Shown here: positions 15,800 to 24,590 of the stretch, one piece after another
Layout: every line of letters starts with the position of its first letter
How positions within the stretch are numbered: the first letter of the stretch is position 1
Source: a virus
Direction: 5' to 3' (one strand)
Virus record (IMG/VR): IMGVR_UViG_3300042406_001896
Coordinates: 1 to 41,700 of that record
DNA length: 41,700 nucleotides
Program-made: the position numbers and the translations under genes
The notes under the pieces: generated by a model
Seen by the model: only the letters and a program-made list of their open reading frames with translations
Databases searched by the model: none
Told to the model about the DNA's origin: nothing

Positions 15800-16599
15800 T
15801 GCTTAACAGCCTTTCCTGCTGGGGTGCTGCCCGGAGTGGAAGTAGACACAACAGTGCCTTTGCCGGGCGCAGGGCTCTGTGCGGTTGAATTCGAAGCGGT
15901 GCCGCTGAATGCCGAATTGAAGGCGGAGTAATCCAGTGGCAGCATCTCGGGCAAGCGACCTGTTCGATCGCCGGCCTCGTATGTTGGATGAGGTTTGGTT
16001 CGGAGTACTCGATCGACGACGAGATTGCCGGCAGCGTCTTTACGAGATACCGAGTCGCCGTAGAGGATGATGTCGACCAGGCCTAACACAACGTTTCGAG
16101 CACGATCGGGTAAGCTCGGCGTGGTCTTGGTGTACTCGCCCGTTCGCGTTTCGATCGTCTTATCGACCGCGTGCGAGATGAGGATCAAGCCATACGGCAA
16201 GCTGGCCAAACGAGTCAGCACGCGATGCCATTCGTTTTTCACAAGAGCCCAGCCTTTGCCGTGGCCCATGTCCCCTTCGTACTCGATGCCATGCTTGGCA
16301 CAGACATAGTCCGAGCACATCTTGAACGCGTTGTCGACCGTATCGATCACCAGTGTCTTGAAATTGTGATCGCCCTTCGCAAGTAATTTGCAGGCTTCCA
16401 GGAATGCTTCCCACGAGTAGGTCGGCACTTTGAATACCTCCAAGTGATTGAGACCTGGTTCGCATTCAAAGAACATAGCTTCGGGGAACTGAGAAGCGAA
16501 CGAACTCTTGCCAAGCTTGGGAACGCCATAGAGCAAGATCGATTGCTTTGCCAAGTCGGTGGTCGGTTTGGTCTTAGTGGTTGGTAGTGTCACTGTCAT
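15796..16599 (-). CDS. Sak4-like RecA-fold recombinase ATPase
   Basis: A 267-aa P-loop ATPase of the phage 'nucleotide-binding protein'/AAA_24 group. Walker A GVPKLGKSS (25-33); Walker B TLVIDTVDN (about 82-90); GLILISHAVDKTIETRTGEY is the typical downstream segment. Related proteins (Sak4) act as single-strand annealing or strand-exchange recombinases. The C-terminus is Gly/Ser/Pro-rich and probably binds partners. It forms a recombination module with the nuclease upstream and DUF669 downstream. Confidence 0.82.
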   Translation of the reverse strand: MTVTLPTTKTKPTTDLAKQSILLYGVPKLGKSSFASQFPEAMFFECEPGLNHLEVFKVPTYSWEAFLEACKLLAKGDHNFKTLVIDTVDNAFKMCSDYVCAKHGIEYEGDMGHGKGWALVKNEWHRVLTRLASLPYGLILISHAVDKTIETRTGEYTKTTPSLPDRARNVVLGLVDIILYGDSVSRKDAAGNLVVDRVLRTKPHPTYEAGDRTGRLPEMLPLDYSAFNSAFSGTASNSTAQSPAPGKGTVVSTSTPGSTPAGKAVKQ

Positions 16600-16619
16600 A
16601 AATAGGGTATCCTTTCAAA

Positions 16620-17666
16620 TCAGAACGGGGGTGCTTCAGAATCAACACGAGATAGCTCTTCGTTAGGGAGAGCGATCTCGTACAGGTTGTCAGCGACGTT
16701 TGGATTGAATCCCGATTGGCAATACGCCAAGTACTCGCACGGTCGTTGGTAAGAGAAACAGTTCGAGGTATTCAGCAGCCATTTGCCACGGCGACGGGCA
16801 TCGAGGTACTGCTGCGTGATTTCCCACACCTCGTCTTGCAACATTGCAAGTCGGTCTTCGGAGAGATAAATGAACTCGCGATGGAATGCTTCGGGGCGTG
16901 AATACCATTCAGTTAGACGAGTTTGAAACTCTTCGTCCGTCTCAGGCATCTGACGTTTCGCAGTCGATTTGCCGCTCTTGTTCTTAGCCGCGAGTTCCGC
17001 GTGGCGAACTTCGTACTCTTCCTGCGTTTCGCCTTTGCCTTGCTTAAGCCGACTCTTGAGCAGCACGTTGTAGATGACGCCAACGATCGGATACCCCAGT
17101 TCACGCAAGTAATAGCAGTACAAGGCGATCTGCGTATCGGTCCACAGCTTGTCTAGATAACTCGAATCAACTGTTGATGCAGTCTTATGCTCGAGCAAAT
17201 ACAAACCATCGTGGCAGCGGACGATGCCATCGACCTTGCCAGCGATTCGAAATGTTTGACTCTGCCGACCAGTATCTGGATTGCGGATCTCTCCGACGAA
17301 CTCCTTTTCAACTTCGACGACTTCGAACTCTTCGGTTGCGTAGCGTTCGGCGTAACCACGGATCATCGCCGTTGCCAAATGCCACTGAACCATCTGATTC
17401 GGATCGACAACCCGATTCTCAAAGGCATCGTCGATGTAGGCGAGGACATCACGAAGCCGCGACTCAGTACTCGTCGACCGATACCAAAGCTCGATCGCGG
17501 TATGGACGACGCTACCGAACGACAACGCCTCGGCACGCTCACGCGGGCGCAAATTGTCGAGGTAACGGTTCTTGTACTTTCGCGGACAATTACGAAACGT
17601 ATTCAGCGCTGAATAGGTCAGCAGCGTCTTATCGCTTGATTCGGTTTGTGTAATGAACTGGGACAT
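16620..17666 (-). CDS. PD-(D/E)XK nuclease of the Cas4/RecB type with probable Fe-S cluster
   Basis: A 348-aa exonuclease. Motifs: YSALNTFRNCPRKY (18-31), FGSVVHTAIE with H55, KVDGIV with D146 and LLEHKTA with E159/K161. C27 and three late cysteines (C303, C310, C316) are spaced like the 4Fe-4S cluster of Cas4 and AddB. Such enzymes trim ends to give tails for a Sak4-type recombinase, and that gene follows 20 bases downstream. There is a short inserted segment near 205-255 rich in Lys and Glu. Confidence 0.88.
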   Translation of the reverse strand: MSQFITQTESSDKTLLTYSALNTFRNCPRKYKNRYLDNLRPRERAEALSFGSVVHTAIELWYRSTSTESRLRDVLAYIDDAFENRVVDPNQMVQWHLATAMIRGYAERYATEEFEVVEVEKEFVGEIRNPDTGRQSQTFRIAGKVDGIVRCHDGLYLLEHKTASTVDSSYLDKLWTDTQIALYCYYLRELGYPIVGVIYNVLLKSRLKQGKGETQEEYEVRHAELAAKNKSGKSTAKRQMPETDEEFQTRLTEWYSRPEAFHREFIYLSEDRLAMLQDEVWEITQQYLDARRRGKWLLNTSNCFSYQRPCEYLAYCQSGFNPNVADNLYEIALPNEELSRVDSEAPPF

Positions 17667-17715
17667 GGGTGCTTGGGGTTACTGTCTTGGGGTGCTTTGC
17701 TGCGTAAATCGATGC

Positions 17716-17958
17716 CTAGAAGAATTTCATCTCGTATGTGTCTTGCTCCTCGATCGGAATGCCGTTGAGGCGTTTTGCACCTCGTTCGCGAGCGATTTGT
17801 GCTTCACTTAATTTCAGTGATGCATTAACTTGCGAGCACTTCTTGCAAATGCGATTGGCGGCACTCTTGGAACGAAAGGTTTCGTTGCATTTCAGGCACT
17901 TCCGATCACCGGGTTCATGGGGTAATAGTCGCGTTGACATCGCAATCGGATCTTTCAT
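17716..17958 (-). CDS. Small zinc-ribbon protein
   Basis: An 80-aa protein. KCLKCNETFRSKSAANRICKKC holds two CxxC knuckles that should bind one zinc ion; the remainder is basic and ends in EEQDTYEMKFF. It resembles short zinc-ribbon proteins that I associate with planctomycete mobile elements. The start is uncertain: ATG 17958 or ATG 17940 (MSTRLLPHEPG); neither has a strong ribosome site. It is the second gene of the early operon. Confidence 0.7.
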   Translation of the reverse strand: MKDPIAMSTRLLPHEPGDRKCLKCNETFRSKSAANRICKKCSQVNASLKLSEAQIARERGAKRLNGIPIEEQDTYEMKFF

Positions 17959-17994
17959 CGAGTAGGTCAGAGGAGAGTGATGACAGGTTGCGAA

Positions 17995-18234
17995 TCAAAC
18001 CGTGTCGACGGATTCGACCTCGAAGTTGCCTTCGTGATCGCTGGTCACCAGAAAGTGCTGGTGCGAGATGTTGGCAACAAAGCGGCTTTCACGAGGAAGT
18101 GCCTGACGAATGGCCTGGCAGCATTCGTTGAACTCTTTGGAAGCGGCTTCGAAGCGTTCGACCGCTCGCAGGTATCGCTGCAAAGCGAGCGAGATAGTGA
18201 CTCGCTGATCAATATTCATGTTGGGTGCGCTCAT
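17995..18234 (-). CDS. Small helical protein, first gene of the early operon
   Basis: A 79-aa protein. Residues 12-45 (ISLALQRYLRAVERFEAASKEF) are a strong helix; the end (FLVTSDHEGNFEVESVD) is beta-like. No family recognised. ATG 18234 follows AAGGAATTCC. Promoter-like element B lies 52 bases upstream, so this gene probably heads the transcript that carries the recombination and replication genes down to 8053. Confidence 0.65.
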   Translation of the reverse strand: MSAPNMNIDQRVTISLALQRYLRAVERFEAASKEFNECCQAIRQALPRESRFVANISHQHFLVTSDHEGNFEVESVDTV

Positions 18235-18286
18235 TGACTGGAATTCCTTTTGGTTGATGTCTCGTGTTGATTGAAAAGTTACTTTC

Positions 18287-18326
18287 TCTATCTGTTGAAA
18301 TACCCGGTACCCGGGTGAATTGACGG
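18287..18326 (-). promoter_or_regulatory. Element B: 40-bp two-box promoter-like element, copy 2 of 3
   Basis: Minus strand: CCGTCA, 17 bases, GTATTT, then CAACAGATAGA. It starts at the base next to the sigma-factor stop codon and lies 52 bases before the first early-operon gene. It differs from copies A and C at a few positions in the conserved block, but the box spacing is the same. A KpnI/SmaI-like GGTACCCGGG palindrome occurs in the spacer. Confidence 0.6.
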
Positions 18327-18923
18327 CTACGATTCCAGATATCTGTCGAATCCTGCTTCCTCGAAGAGCTTGCGGATCTGCAACATCCAGTCATTGAGCG
18401 TGGTGCGTGGGATGCCGAGGTCGCGAGAAATCTCGGTGATCGAGTGGGTTTGACGGCGACGGAGAATGTCTTGGAATTTCTCCGGTAACTTCGACATGAA
18501 CGTGGCTAGGTCCATTCGAAGGTCGTTGAGTTCTTCCTCACCAAGGCGACGTGCACGACCTAGCCGTCGATCTTGATCCTTGTCGTGTAGCGTCTGAGAC
18601 ATTTCGACTTGACCACCGTCATCACCACGGACGTTCTTGCTCAGACTGACGCGACCGGCAGTCGTGCGTTTAACAACGGAGCGATCGCGAACGACGTTGG
18701 CCAAATGGCGTTGCACCACGGTGCAGACGTACGGGTAGAGATGGCCAACGGATGGATCGTAAAGGCGAAGGCTCTTGGTCGCCCGAACGTAGACCTCTTG
18801 GACCAGATCGTTTCGATCTTGCTGTGTAAAGTCGGACTTGGCGATTAGCTTTCCAACCTGCCGATGGATGACACTGCGAACGAAGTTGTCGTCACCAAGG
18901 TTGATGGATTGGTTGTCTGACAT
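18327..18923 (-). CDS. ECF-type RNA polymerase sigma factor
   Basis: A 198-aa sigma-70 family protein. Region 2 runs from FVRSVIHRQVGKLIAKSDF to VYVRATKSLRLYDPS (DLVQEVYVRA is the core-binding helix; YVCTVVQRHLANVVRDR includes the -10 reading part). Region 4 is FMSKLPEKFQDILRRRQTHS with helix-turn-helix ITEISRDLGIPRTTLNDW. The linker is long and charged. ATG 18923 follows a perfect AGGAGGT, so the longer frame was rejected. By position it could switch on the early operon behind it, and a repeated non-consensus promoter (elements A-C) is a natural target; this pairing is inference. A TTCCCA operator-like array lies upstream. Confidence 0.87.
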   Translation of the reverse strand: MSDNQSINLGDDNFVRSVIHRQVGKLIAKSDFTQQDRNDLVQEVYVRATKSLRLYDPSVGHLYPYVCTVVQRHLANVVRDRSVVKRTTAGRVSLSKNVRGDDGGQVEMSQTLHDKDQDRRLGRARRLGEEELNDLRMDLATFMSKLPEKFQDILRRRQTHSITEISRDLGIPRTTLNDWMLQIRKLFEEAGFDRYLES

Positions 18924-19278
18924 GAACGGACCTCCTGATTGAGGCCCCACAGGCAACAGGTCCGAAAGTTAAAGCCTGTGAGGCCCGCTCGCTTGTTCGC
19001 GAGCTGTTTCCTGATGTGAATCAGACCTGTCGTCCGCTACTGGCGAAAATTCCCAAAACGGGCTGGGAAAGAAGAAGATTCCCAAACGACATCGCACGAA
19101 ACCCAGGAAAACACTTGGTAAACGTAATCAGAAATTCGCTAAAATCCCGAGAGTGGGGTTTGGGAAAATTCCCATGTCTTCAATCCAGAAAGAGACCAGC
19201 GCCTAGAATCTGCGCGAAACAGGCCTGAGTAGGATTGAGTGCTTCAAGCAGCCAAGCAAAGGGAAACGGGGAAAGAGT
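18924..19278. promoter_or_regulatory. Divergent control region between the sigma gene and the mini-protein
   Basis: This 355-bp gap holds two hairpins near the sigma start (CACAGGC/GCCTGTG, 18948-18954/18974-18980; GCTCGC/GCGAGC, 18987-18992/18999-19004). Five TTCCCA/TGGGAA boxes lie between 19050 and 19174, two pairs of them inverted: TTCCCA-N8-TGGGAA at 19050-19069 and TGGGAA-AA-TTCCCA at 19161-19174. It looks like an operator array controlling divergent transcripts. No clear housekeeping promoter was found. Confidence 0.55.
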
Positions 19279-19458
19279 ATGAAGACAACCAACGGCAACA
19301 AGAATATGGGAGCAGCGTTGGCTCTCGGATGTGGCGTTGGAGCGGCGTTAGGCGTTGCACTTGGTAACGTTGCAATCGGTGTAGCAATGGGAGTCGCGAT
19401 CGGCGTCGCCCTAGGGGCATCAGGAGCGTTTTCTGGGAAGCCGCGAAATCCCAAGTAA
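19279..19458 (+). CDS. Glycine-zipper mini-membrane protein
   Basis: A 59-aa protein missed by a 60-residue cutoff. After a basic head (MKTTNGNKNM) comes a Gly/Ala/Val segment from about 11 to 52 with regular G-x-x-x-G and GVA-repeats (GVALGNVAIGVAMGVAIGVA), enough for one or two membrane spans, then a basic tail (GKPRNPK). Glycine zippers drive helix packing in membrane assemblies. ATG 19279 follows CGGGGAAAGAGT. A holin-like, pore or membrane-anchor role is possible. It is the only plus-strand gene in the 8-41 kb region. Confidence 0.65.
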   Translation: MKTTNGNKNMGAALALGCGVGAALGVALGNVAIGVAMGVAIGVALGASGAFSGKPRNPK

Positions 19459-19555
19459 CTTTTTCTTTAAGTCGTCCATCGACCGGGAAACAACAATCTC
19501 TCGAAGAGTTGACTCGAAAGCGCGTCGATGATTGGTCGGGGCGGTTGTTACGACA

Positions 19556-20641
19556 TCAGTAATCTTGATGCTCAGCCGCTAACCGAGCATACTCCAGGGA
19601 ATTGTCAGGCACCAGTTTGAATGTGCACCGATAGCCCTTCTTGTCATCCGTGAGCCCGATGGGATCGCCATCGATGCCGAAGAAAGCGCGGAGCGTCTTG
19701 TTCAACGCTTCCCGATGCTTGCGATTCTCACGACGAGCCCCAGGTGAACTCCAAGTCATCAAGCCGTGGCCCTGGGCGAGCGAGTACAACAACTCCCATT
19801 GCATGTTCGGCAATCCATTCTTCGCGTTGGAGAGCCCCATCTGTGCAAACATCAAACGCTCGTGCTTGCCGCCTGCGATCACTGTCACAGTATGCGAATC
19901 CTGGAAGCGAATCTCGACGTCCTTCCACGAACATCCAGATGGCGTTGGGAATTTTCCAACCGCGGCCTGCGGCTTCGGCAATAACCGGTCTCTGAACTCG
20001 ACCAGTTGCTTGCGAGCCCAATCGGTAAGTGCCCATCCCCCCTCGTCATGAACCAACGACTGTTCCAGGGGTAAAACCAGACAACCTTTATCAATCAACA
20101 CTCGCGAACATTGAGCGTTCAAGACTCGCATCGACGTTAGGAACAGCACATACGGACGTTGGTCTTTCAGCTGAACTGCATCCAGACATCGAGAAAAGCG
20201 TCGGCCAGCAGCTTCTTTGGCCAAGTAGAACGCGAAGCCTGCACCCGAAGTTCCGCCGAACTGCCCTAGAAGATAGCAGTGGTGCGTTTCATCTAACTGC
20301 TCAACGGCAGGAGCAAAACCGATTAAATCGCAGAGTACCTTACTGAGCTTCACAACATTGAATTCGAAGCAAACCAAGTCGCGTCGATCAACCGGAACAT
20401 ACTCCTCTGTCTTCTCGTTGTAGCCTTCGAAGACTCCATCCTCGAACTCGGACACCTCGAGCCACTCGTACGGATTACCAATCACTGGCAGGGTCTTTGC
20501 CAATTGATTGGTTGCTACGAGTAGCTCGTATTGCCCAAGTTCCACATTGCTATGGTTCTCATCCCCAAGGTGTTGTTGCCAACACAATCGAGAAGTTGAA
20601 AGTCCCCAGACTCGCTCAAGCGCTAACCAGAATCGGTTCAT
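19556..20641 (-). CDS. Hypothetical protein with possible C-terminal winged helix
   Basis: A 361-aa protein beginning MNRFWLALERVWG. No family recognised. The end (KHREALNKTLRAFFGIDGDP, LTDDKKGYRCTFKLVPD) resembles the recognition helix and hairpin of a winged-helix DNA-binding domain. ATG 20641 follows GAGGAAGCCTCGAC and overlaps the previous gene by 26 bases, so both are translated as a pair. It meets the glycine-zipper gene tail to tail. Could be a regulator or a late structural-independent factor; function unknown. Confidence 0.6.
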   Translation of the reverse strand: MNRFWLALERVWGLSTSRLCWQQHLGDENHSNVELGQYELLVATNQLAKTLPVIGNPYEWLEVSEFEDGVFEGYNEKTEEYVPVDRRDLVCFEFNVVKLSKVLCDLIGFAPAVEQLDETHHCYLLGQFGGTSGAGFAFYLAKEAAGRRFSRCLDAVQLKDQRPYVLFLTSMRVLNAQCSRVLIDKGCLVLPLEQSLVHDEGGWALTDWARKQLVEFRDRLLPKPQAAVGKFPTPSGCSWKDVEIRFQDSHTVTVIAGGKHERLMFAQMGLSNAKNGLPNMQWELLYSLAQGHGLMTWSSPGARRENRKHREALNKTLRAFFGIDGDPIGLTDDKKGYRCTFKLVPDNSLEYARLAAEHQDY

Positions 20642-21803
20642 GTCGAGGCTTCCTCGTCGATTGGCCAGTGATGATGAAGCCGCGTTGAGCCAACCAGGCT
20701 TCGATGATGGTTGCAATCGGACCTCGGTTGTACATCGCAACATTTGGCGGCCGCACGGTAACCGCCAACTCACTCTTTCGACCGAACATCTGAAGCTTGA
20801 ACGTGGCTGAAATCAATCGTCGCTTAATATGGATATCCTTGTTGCGACCTTGAGCCCAATTGAAAAGATCGTCTCCCTTTCGAATCGTGATCACACCGTA
20901 TCGCTCATCCGGATCGCCCAACCACAGCTCTACCAATTTCACATCGCGGATACCATCGATATCGCCAGGTGACAGAGCGTCAAAGCCGAACTCACGCAGC
21001 GGCTCGAGGGAATACTTCACTCCAGTCGGAAAACAATCCTCGCTGCCGAACAGGTGTTTGCCTAACAGCCGGCAATACAGAGCCTTCTCCTTCGGAGACT
21101 TCGCGTTGATGCGGAGTTCTCCGAACGCACGATTGTAGATTGCCAAATCGCTTTGGACTGGCCAGAACGACTTGATATCGAAGTTGCCTGCGTTCACCAC
21201 GGGCTGGCGTCGAAACAGGCTGCCATGCAGGATCGAGATATCGACTTCGTCCTTCCGGTCGAATATCTCTATCTTGGTCCCTTGACCGCGGAATCGCTCG
21301 ACGTACCACGAATCGATATCGCGTTCGAGTTGCTGCAACGTTTCCTCGGCCGGCGTCACATACTTCGGTGGCTTCGTTTGATTCGCTTGGTAGTAATCAA
21401 ACGACCTAGCTCGTTTCAACTTGGCTCGCGCATGTGTTTGAACAAGTTGCTCCCGCTCGGTCAACCAAGCGGCAGTAACGATGTCCGCTGCTGAATGTTC
21501 ACCACCTTGCTCAAGACCCAGCGTATGGCCAGGAACTCGATCGAGCAGCAGTTCGACAGCAACAGCGTTTGCAAGTTCGTCGATTAGGCAAATCGCGTCC
21601 AGCAAGTCTGCAGGTGTTTCGTGATCAGCGTGGGTTATCTCGCGTATGACCGCTTGGCAATCGATCGAATCAGGTGACTCGATACGTACGGACCGACTTG
21701 CAAAGAAGTCGGTGTAAGGTTGGAGCAATTCGAACAATCGCTTGGGAGCGATCGATTCCAAAACGCCAGGGCGCGATAGACGCGGAAGTCGAACAGAGGT
21801 CAT
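20616..21803 (-). CDS. Hypothetical protein coupled to the 361-aa gene
   Basis: A 395-aa protein (MTSVRLPRLSRPG). No signal peptide or membrane span. Charged, with a Cys-poor middle part; VELWLGDPDERYGVITIRKGDD may be a beta domain. Not recognised. The upstream gap carries the large inverted repeat at 21889-22012, so it may start the small two-gene operon ending at 19556. Its ribosome site (TAGGCAG) is moderate. Confidence 0.6.
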   Translation of the reverse strand: MTSVRLPRLSRPGVLESIAPKRLFELLQPYTDFFASRSVRIESPDSIDCQAVIREITHADHETPADLLDAICLIDELANAVAVELLLDRVPGHTLGLEQGGEHSAADIVTAAWLTEREQLVQTHARAKLKRARSFDYYQANQTKPPKYVTPAEETLQQLERDIDSWYVERFRGQGTKIEIFDRKDEVDISILHGSLFRRQPVVNAGNFDIKSFWPVQSDLAIYNRAFGELRINAKSPKEKALYCRLLGKHLFGSEDCFPTGVKYSLEPLREFGFDALSPGDIDGIRDVKLVELWLGDPDERYGVITIRKGDDLFNWAQGRNKDIHIKRRLISATFKLQMFGRKSELAVTVRPPNVAMYNRGPIATIIEAWLAQRGFIITGQSTRKPRHEPILVSA

Positions 21804-22220
21804 GGTGTCTGCCTAGAAAAAGTTACAAACGCATAGCAATCCTTCATTGATAAAAACGTCAATCGATCCAACCGGCTGACGAGAAAAAGCGATTGGCAGT
21901 GGTTGGTCTCTTCGGTATCCACCGAGTGTTGTTCCTGATTTGGGCATCCCATCCATCAATCCATGACCGTTGTCCTGCGTGATTCCATCCAGACCAAACC
22001 ACTGCCAATCGCGAACGCTATCATTCGCACAGGCGTGACACGTTAGGTCACAGCGAAAAAGAAAGTTTCGGAAAAGTCGAAAATGCGAACGACTTTCGAG
22101 GAACGCTGCGATGTCCGATTCCGACGTTGGCTATTTCTCCTGCCCACGTCCGAAATTGATATACCCGGCTAGCTTGAGAAAAGCCCGGATTTGTCCAGAC
22201 AAAGAGCGAAGTTAGCAGTG
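21804..22220. other. 417-bp gap between the defence island and the two-gene unit
   Basis: The only clear structure is a 21/22-base inverted repeat with an 81-base loop at 21889-22012, containing a small CGGTATCCACCG hairpin (about 21913-21924). ACCGGGTA-like bases near 22158 lack the partner box of elements A-C. No gene is seen here. Confidence 0.5.
21889..22012. ncRNA. Candidate structured RNA from a long inverted repeat
   Basis: GCGATTGGCAGTGGTTGGTCT (21889-21909) is complementary to the segment 21991-22012 with one extra base, giving a stem of about 21 pairs around an 81-base loop. The loop has a short CGGTATCCACCG hairpin and runs rich in CCATC. It lies at the tail of the MBL/E2-E1-JAB operon and ahead of the two-gene unit. 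It could be a regulatory RNA, a guide-like RNA, a terminator or a recombination site; which strand is transcribed is unknown. Confidence 0.4.
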
Positions 22221-24590
22221 TCACGGAGATGCGAAAATGGGAATGTACTTCATACTCGATTCGACAGGGAACGCCCAGCCCTTCAGTTCTCCAACACTGC
22301 TTTTCTCTTTATCAAAACCACAGATCAACATTATCGGGCTGGTCGTTGCATAGTTTGATGACTGAGCGATACCCGTGAGGGAAAGGACATCCCTACCACT
22401 CGGAGCTGGTTCAGGAACTAAATGGGAGTGCCACTCTCCGATGTAGACCATGGATAGGTCTCTCGCCGATTCCGCATCAAGTTCTTGCTGGGCGAATTCG
22501 ACGTCACGTTCGAATCGAGTTGCAGTTCGAATAGCCTTGGGACCAGGGCCAGTTGCTCGAGTAACAATCGCCGTGGTGCCATCAATTCTGCCAATGAGAA
22601 TCCCTCCGGTTTCAACAGTTGGAGATGACGCGACTTCGTTAACGATGAAATTTCGCACGGAATCCGGAAGTGATATACCACTAATTCTTGCAGGTCCACA
22701 CGACGGGCAACCAGGCTGAGGTTCAAAGTTGGTTTGAACGATGCTAAAAGGAGAGTTGAGCTTTCCATCGAATTCTTCCGTCGCTCGCAACGTCCAGACT
22801 AAGTGGTTCTTAAGCGAGGAGTTGGATTCCAAGAAGTCGATGGCAGCACGGGCGATGTACCCCGATACAAAAACAAGATCTACAGCACTGCCAGCGATTA
22901 TTGGGCGACCACACTCATGTAACAAAGCGTCCTCAGCTCGCTCAGTCACCGACAGCCAATCGGCCGAATCTTGCCGTGCAATCATTCCCAAGCAGGTCTT
23001 ACACGCGTCAACGCCCGGACGCACAACGAATACCCGCCCCATTTGACCACGCCGCATTGATCTGCCGTAGATGACAGGAATACCCATCTCAACTGCGAGT
23101 TCGTTGAATCCTGACTCAGTCCCCTCATCAGCGATTGTGCAAATGATCAGGTCGACGTCGGCAAACAGCTCACGAACGTCTTCCTGCGACGGGCTGTTGA
23201 TGTACTTATTGAATACAGCAATCTGCGCGTATGGATTTACGTCCCAAATTCTATTGGCAACCACTTCTGTCTTTGGAGCGCCACTGTCGCGAAGTCCGCC
23301 CACGTGCCGTGCAACATTACCTACGTGAAGAATATCGCCATCGCAAAGCTTGAAATGTGACACACCTGCTTGAGCTAGCATCTCACCCACCTTCGATCCG
23401 AGTGCACCCAAACCAACGAGCGCAACTCTTTTTGACGCAATCTGCGGTGCCACTACGGTCTCATTACGTTTCCCGATTTCATTTGGTGTCAGGCCGTGGA
23501 CCGGAACACATGCAACCCTGGCGGACTCAAAGCGAGTTCGTTTTTGATCGTCCGTTAAGACGGCAGGAAGTCCATTCGTTTTTTCAGCTCCAGCCAGAAC
23601 AACGACGAACAACCACTCTCGTTCTCCAAACCTTCCTGGATAGCAAAGTCCGATGTGATGAAAGTTCTTCAATGTGAAATCGACTCCGAGCGATTTGCTA
23701 ACCATGGACCAAGCATCTCCATTTGGTGCGACGGAAGAAAGTACTTCCAACAACTTTTTGCCATCACGAAAAACGCACGGCTCTTCGTCGAGTTCCCACC
23801 AGTAACCGCTCACTCTCGCAATGTCACCAAAATCAATTGTCTTGTTTTGTCGCTGTCTCTCTTGACATTCAACGAATTTTTTCGGCTCCCAGGCGTCGTT
23901 CGTAATCCAAGGAAAGACCGCTTGAAGATCTTCTCGAGCATCGACTACCTGATAAACCGAAGTCAACACCGTTGCCGATGTTGCGATCAAGGGTGGTTCT
24001 TCCTGACTTCGTCCAACGTAGAACCGATGCACATCTTTGACCGCGAAAAACTCGCCATGCCCCTTCAGTACGTCGGAAAAAAATGTCTTGCCCAAGAGTA
24101 TTCCAAAGCCGACCCGATAGAAATGTGCCTGAAGCTCTGTCTCTCTCGAGTCTGGTGGCCAGCGGTCGGTAACATGACCTAGGAACCATGCTTCAGCGCG
24201 CTTAAGAACGTCAACGACGTTGATTGCTTCTCCGCCTTCTGTTGTTCGAGTTTCGTATTGAAACAGACAAAGGGAGCCGCCAGGCATCTGGTGACGATGA
24301 TCGAACATTCGCGCATTTGGAAATGATGTCGCGGCGTTGCTACCATCGAAGGTCGGCATGCTTTCAATGGGCGTGACGACTGGGAACGCATATGGCGAAT
24401 TACTGGGAAAATCTAACCGCACCGGAAATCTTTTTGCACCACCCGGCGGTCGAATAACAAGTTCCCCATATACGGAAACGTGTCCGTTCAAAAGACTTCC
24501 TTCGTCGAGGACGAACTTTGGGTAGTTGCGTTGAAGTGCGGCAAGTTCCGCTGCGAACCACTGAGGGTGACGAGTATACCAAGCGTGCAT
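22221..24590 (-). CDS. E2-E1-JAB triple-domain ubiquitin-type protein
   Basis: A 789-aa fusion of three ubiquitin-pathway enzymes. Residues 1-150 are E2-like: a UBC-type fold with candidate catalytic C108 in GGSLCLF. Residues about 385-635 are an E1/ThiF adenylating domain: GLGALG (393-398), CDGDILHVGNVARH with D417, N425 and R428, and two CxxC pairs (530-533, 628-631) for zinc. Residues 645-789 are a JAB/MPN metalloprotease: E660, HSH (721-723), S731 and D734 in HxHx7SxxD order. It should activate, transfer and cleave a C-terminal carboxylate. No separate ubiquitin-like gene adjoins it. ATG overlaps the MBL stop (TAATG). Related to Cap2/Cap3 of CBASS and Bil systems. Confidence 0.88.
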   Translation of the reverse strand: MHAWYTRHPQWFAAELAALQRNYPKFVLDEGSLLNGHVSVYGELVIRPPGGAKRFPVRLDFPSNSPYAFPVVTPIESMPTFDGSNAATSFPNARMFDHRHQMPGGSLCLFQYETRTTEGGEAINVVDVLKRAEAWFLGHVTDRWPPDSRETELQAHFYRVGFGILLGKTFFSDVLKGHGEFFAVKDVHRFYVGRSQEEPPLIATSATVLTSVYQVVDAREDLQAVFPWITNDAWEPKKFVECQERQRQNKTIDFGDIARVSGYWWELDEEPCVFRDGKKLLEVLSSVAPNGDAWSMVSKSLGVDFTLKNFHHIGLCYPGRFGEREWLFVVVLAGAEKTNGLPAVLTDDQKRTRFESARVACVPVHGLTPNEIGKRNETVVAPQIASKRVALVGLGALGSKVGEMLAQAGVSHFKLCDGDILHVGNVARHVGGLRDSGAPKTEVVANRIWDVNPYAQIAVFNKYINSPSQEDVRELFADVDLIICTIADEGTESGFNELAVEMGIPVIYGRSMRRGQMGRVFVVRPGVDACKTCLGMIARQDSADWLSVTERAEDALLHECGRPIIAGSAVDLVFVSGYIARAAIDFLESNSSLKNHLVWTLRATEEFDGKLNSPFSIVQTNFEPQPGCPSCGPARISGISLPDSVRNFIVNEVASSPTVETGGILIGRIDGTTAIVTRATGPGPKAIRTATRFERDVEFAQQELDAESARDLSMVYIGEWHSHLVPEPAPSGRDVLSLTGIAQSSNYATTSPIMLICGFDKEKSSVGELKGWAFPVESSMKYIPIFASP

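Noticed and set aside
22150-22185. Fourth copy of the A-C promoter element near 22158
   Set aside because: Only the CCGGGTAT core is present; the CCGTCA box at the fixed distance is missing.
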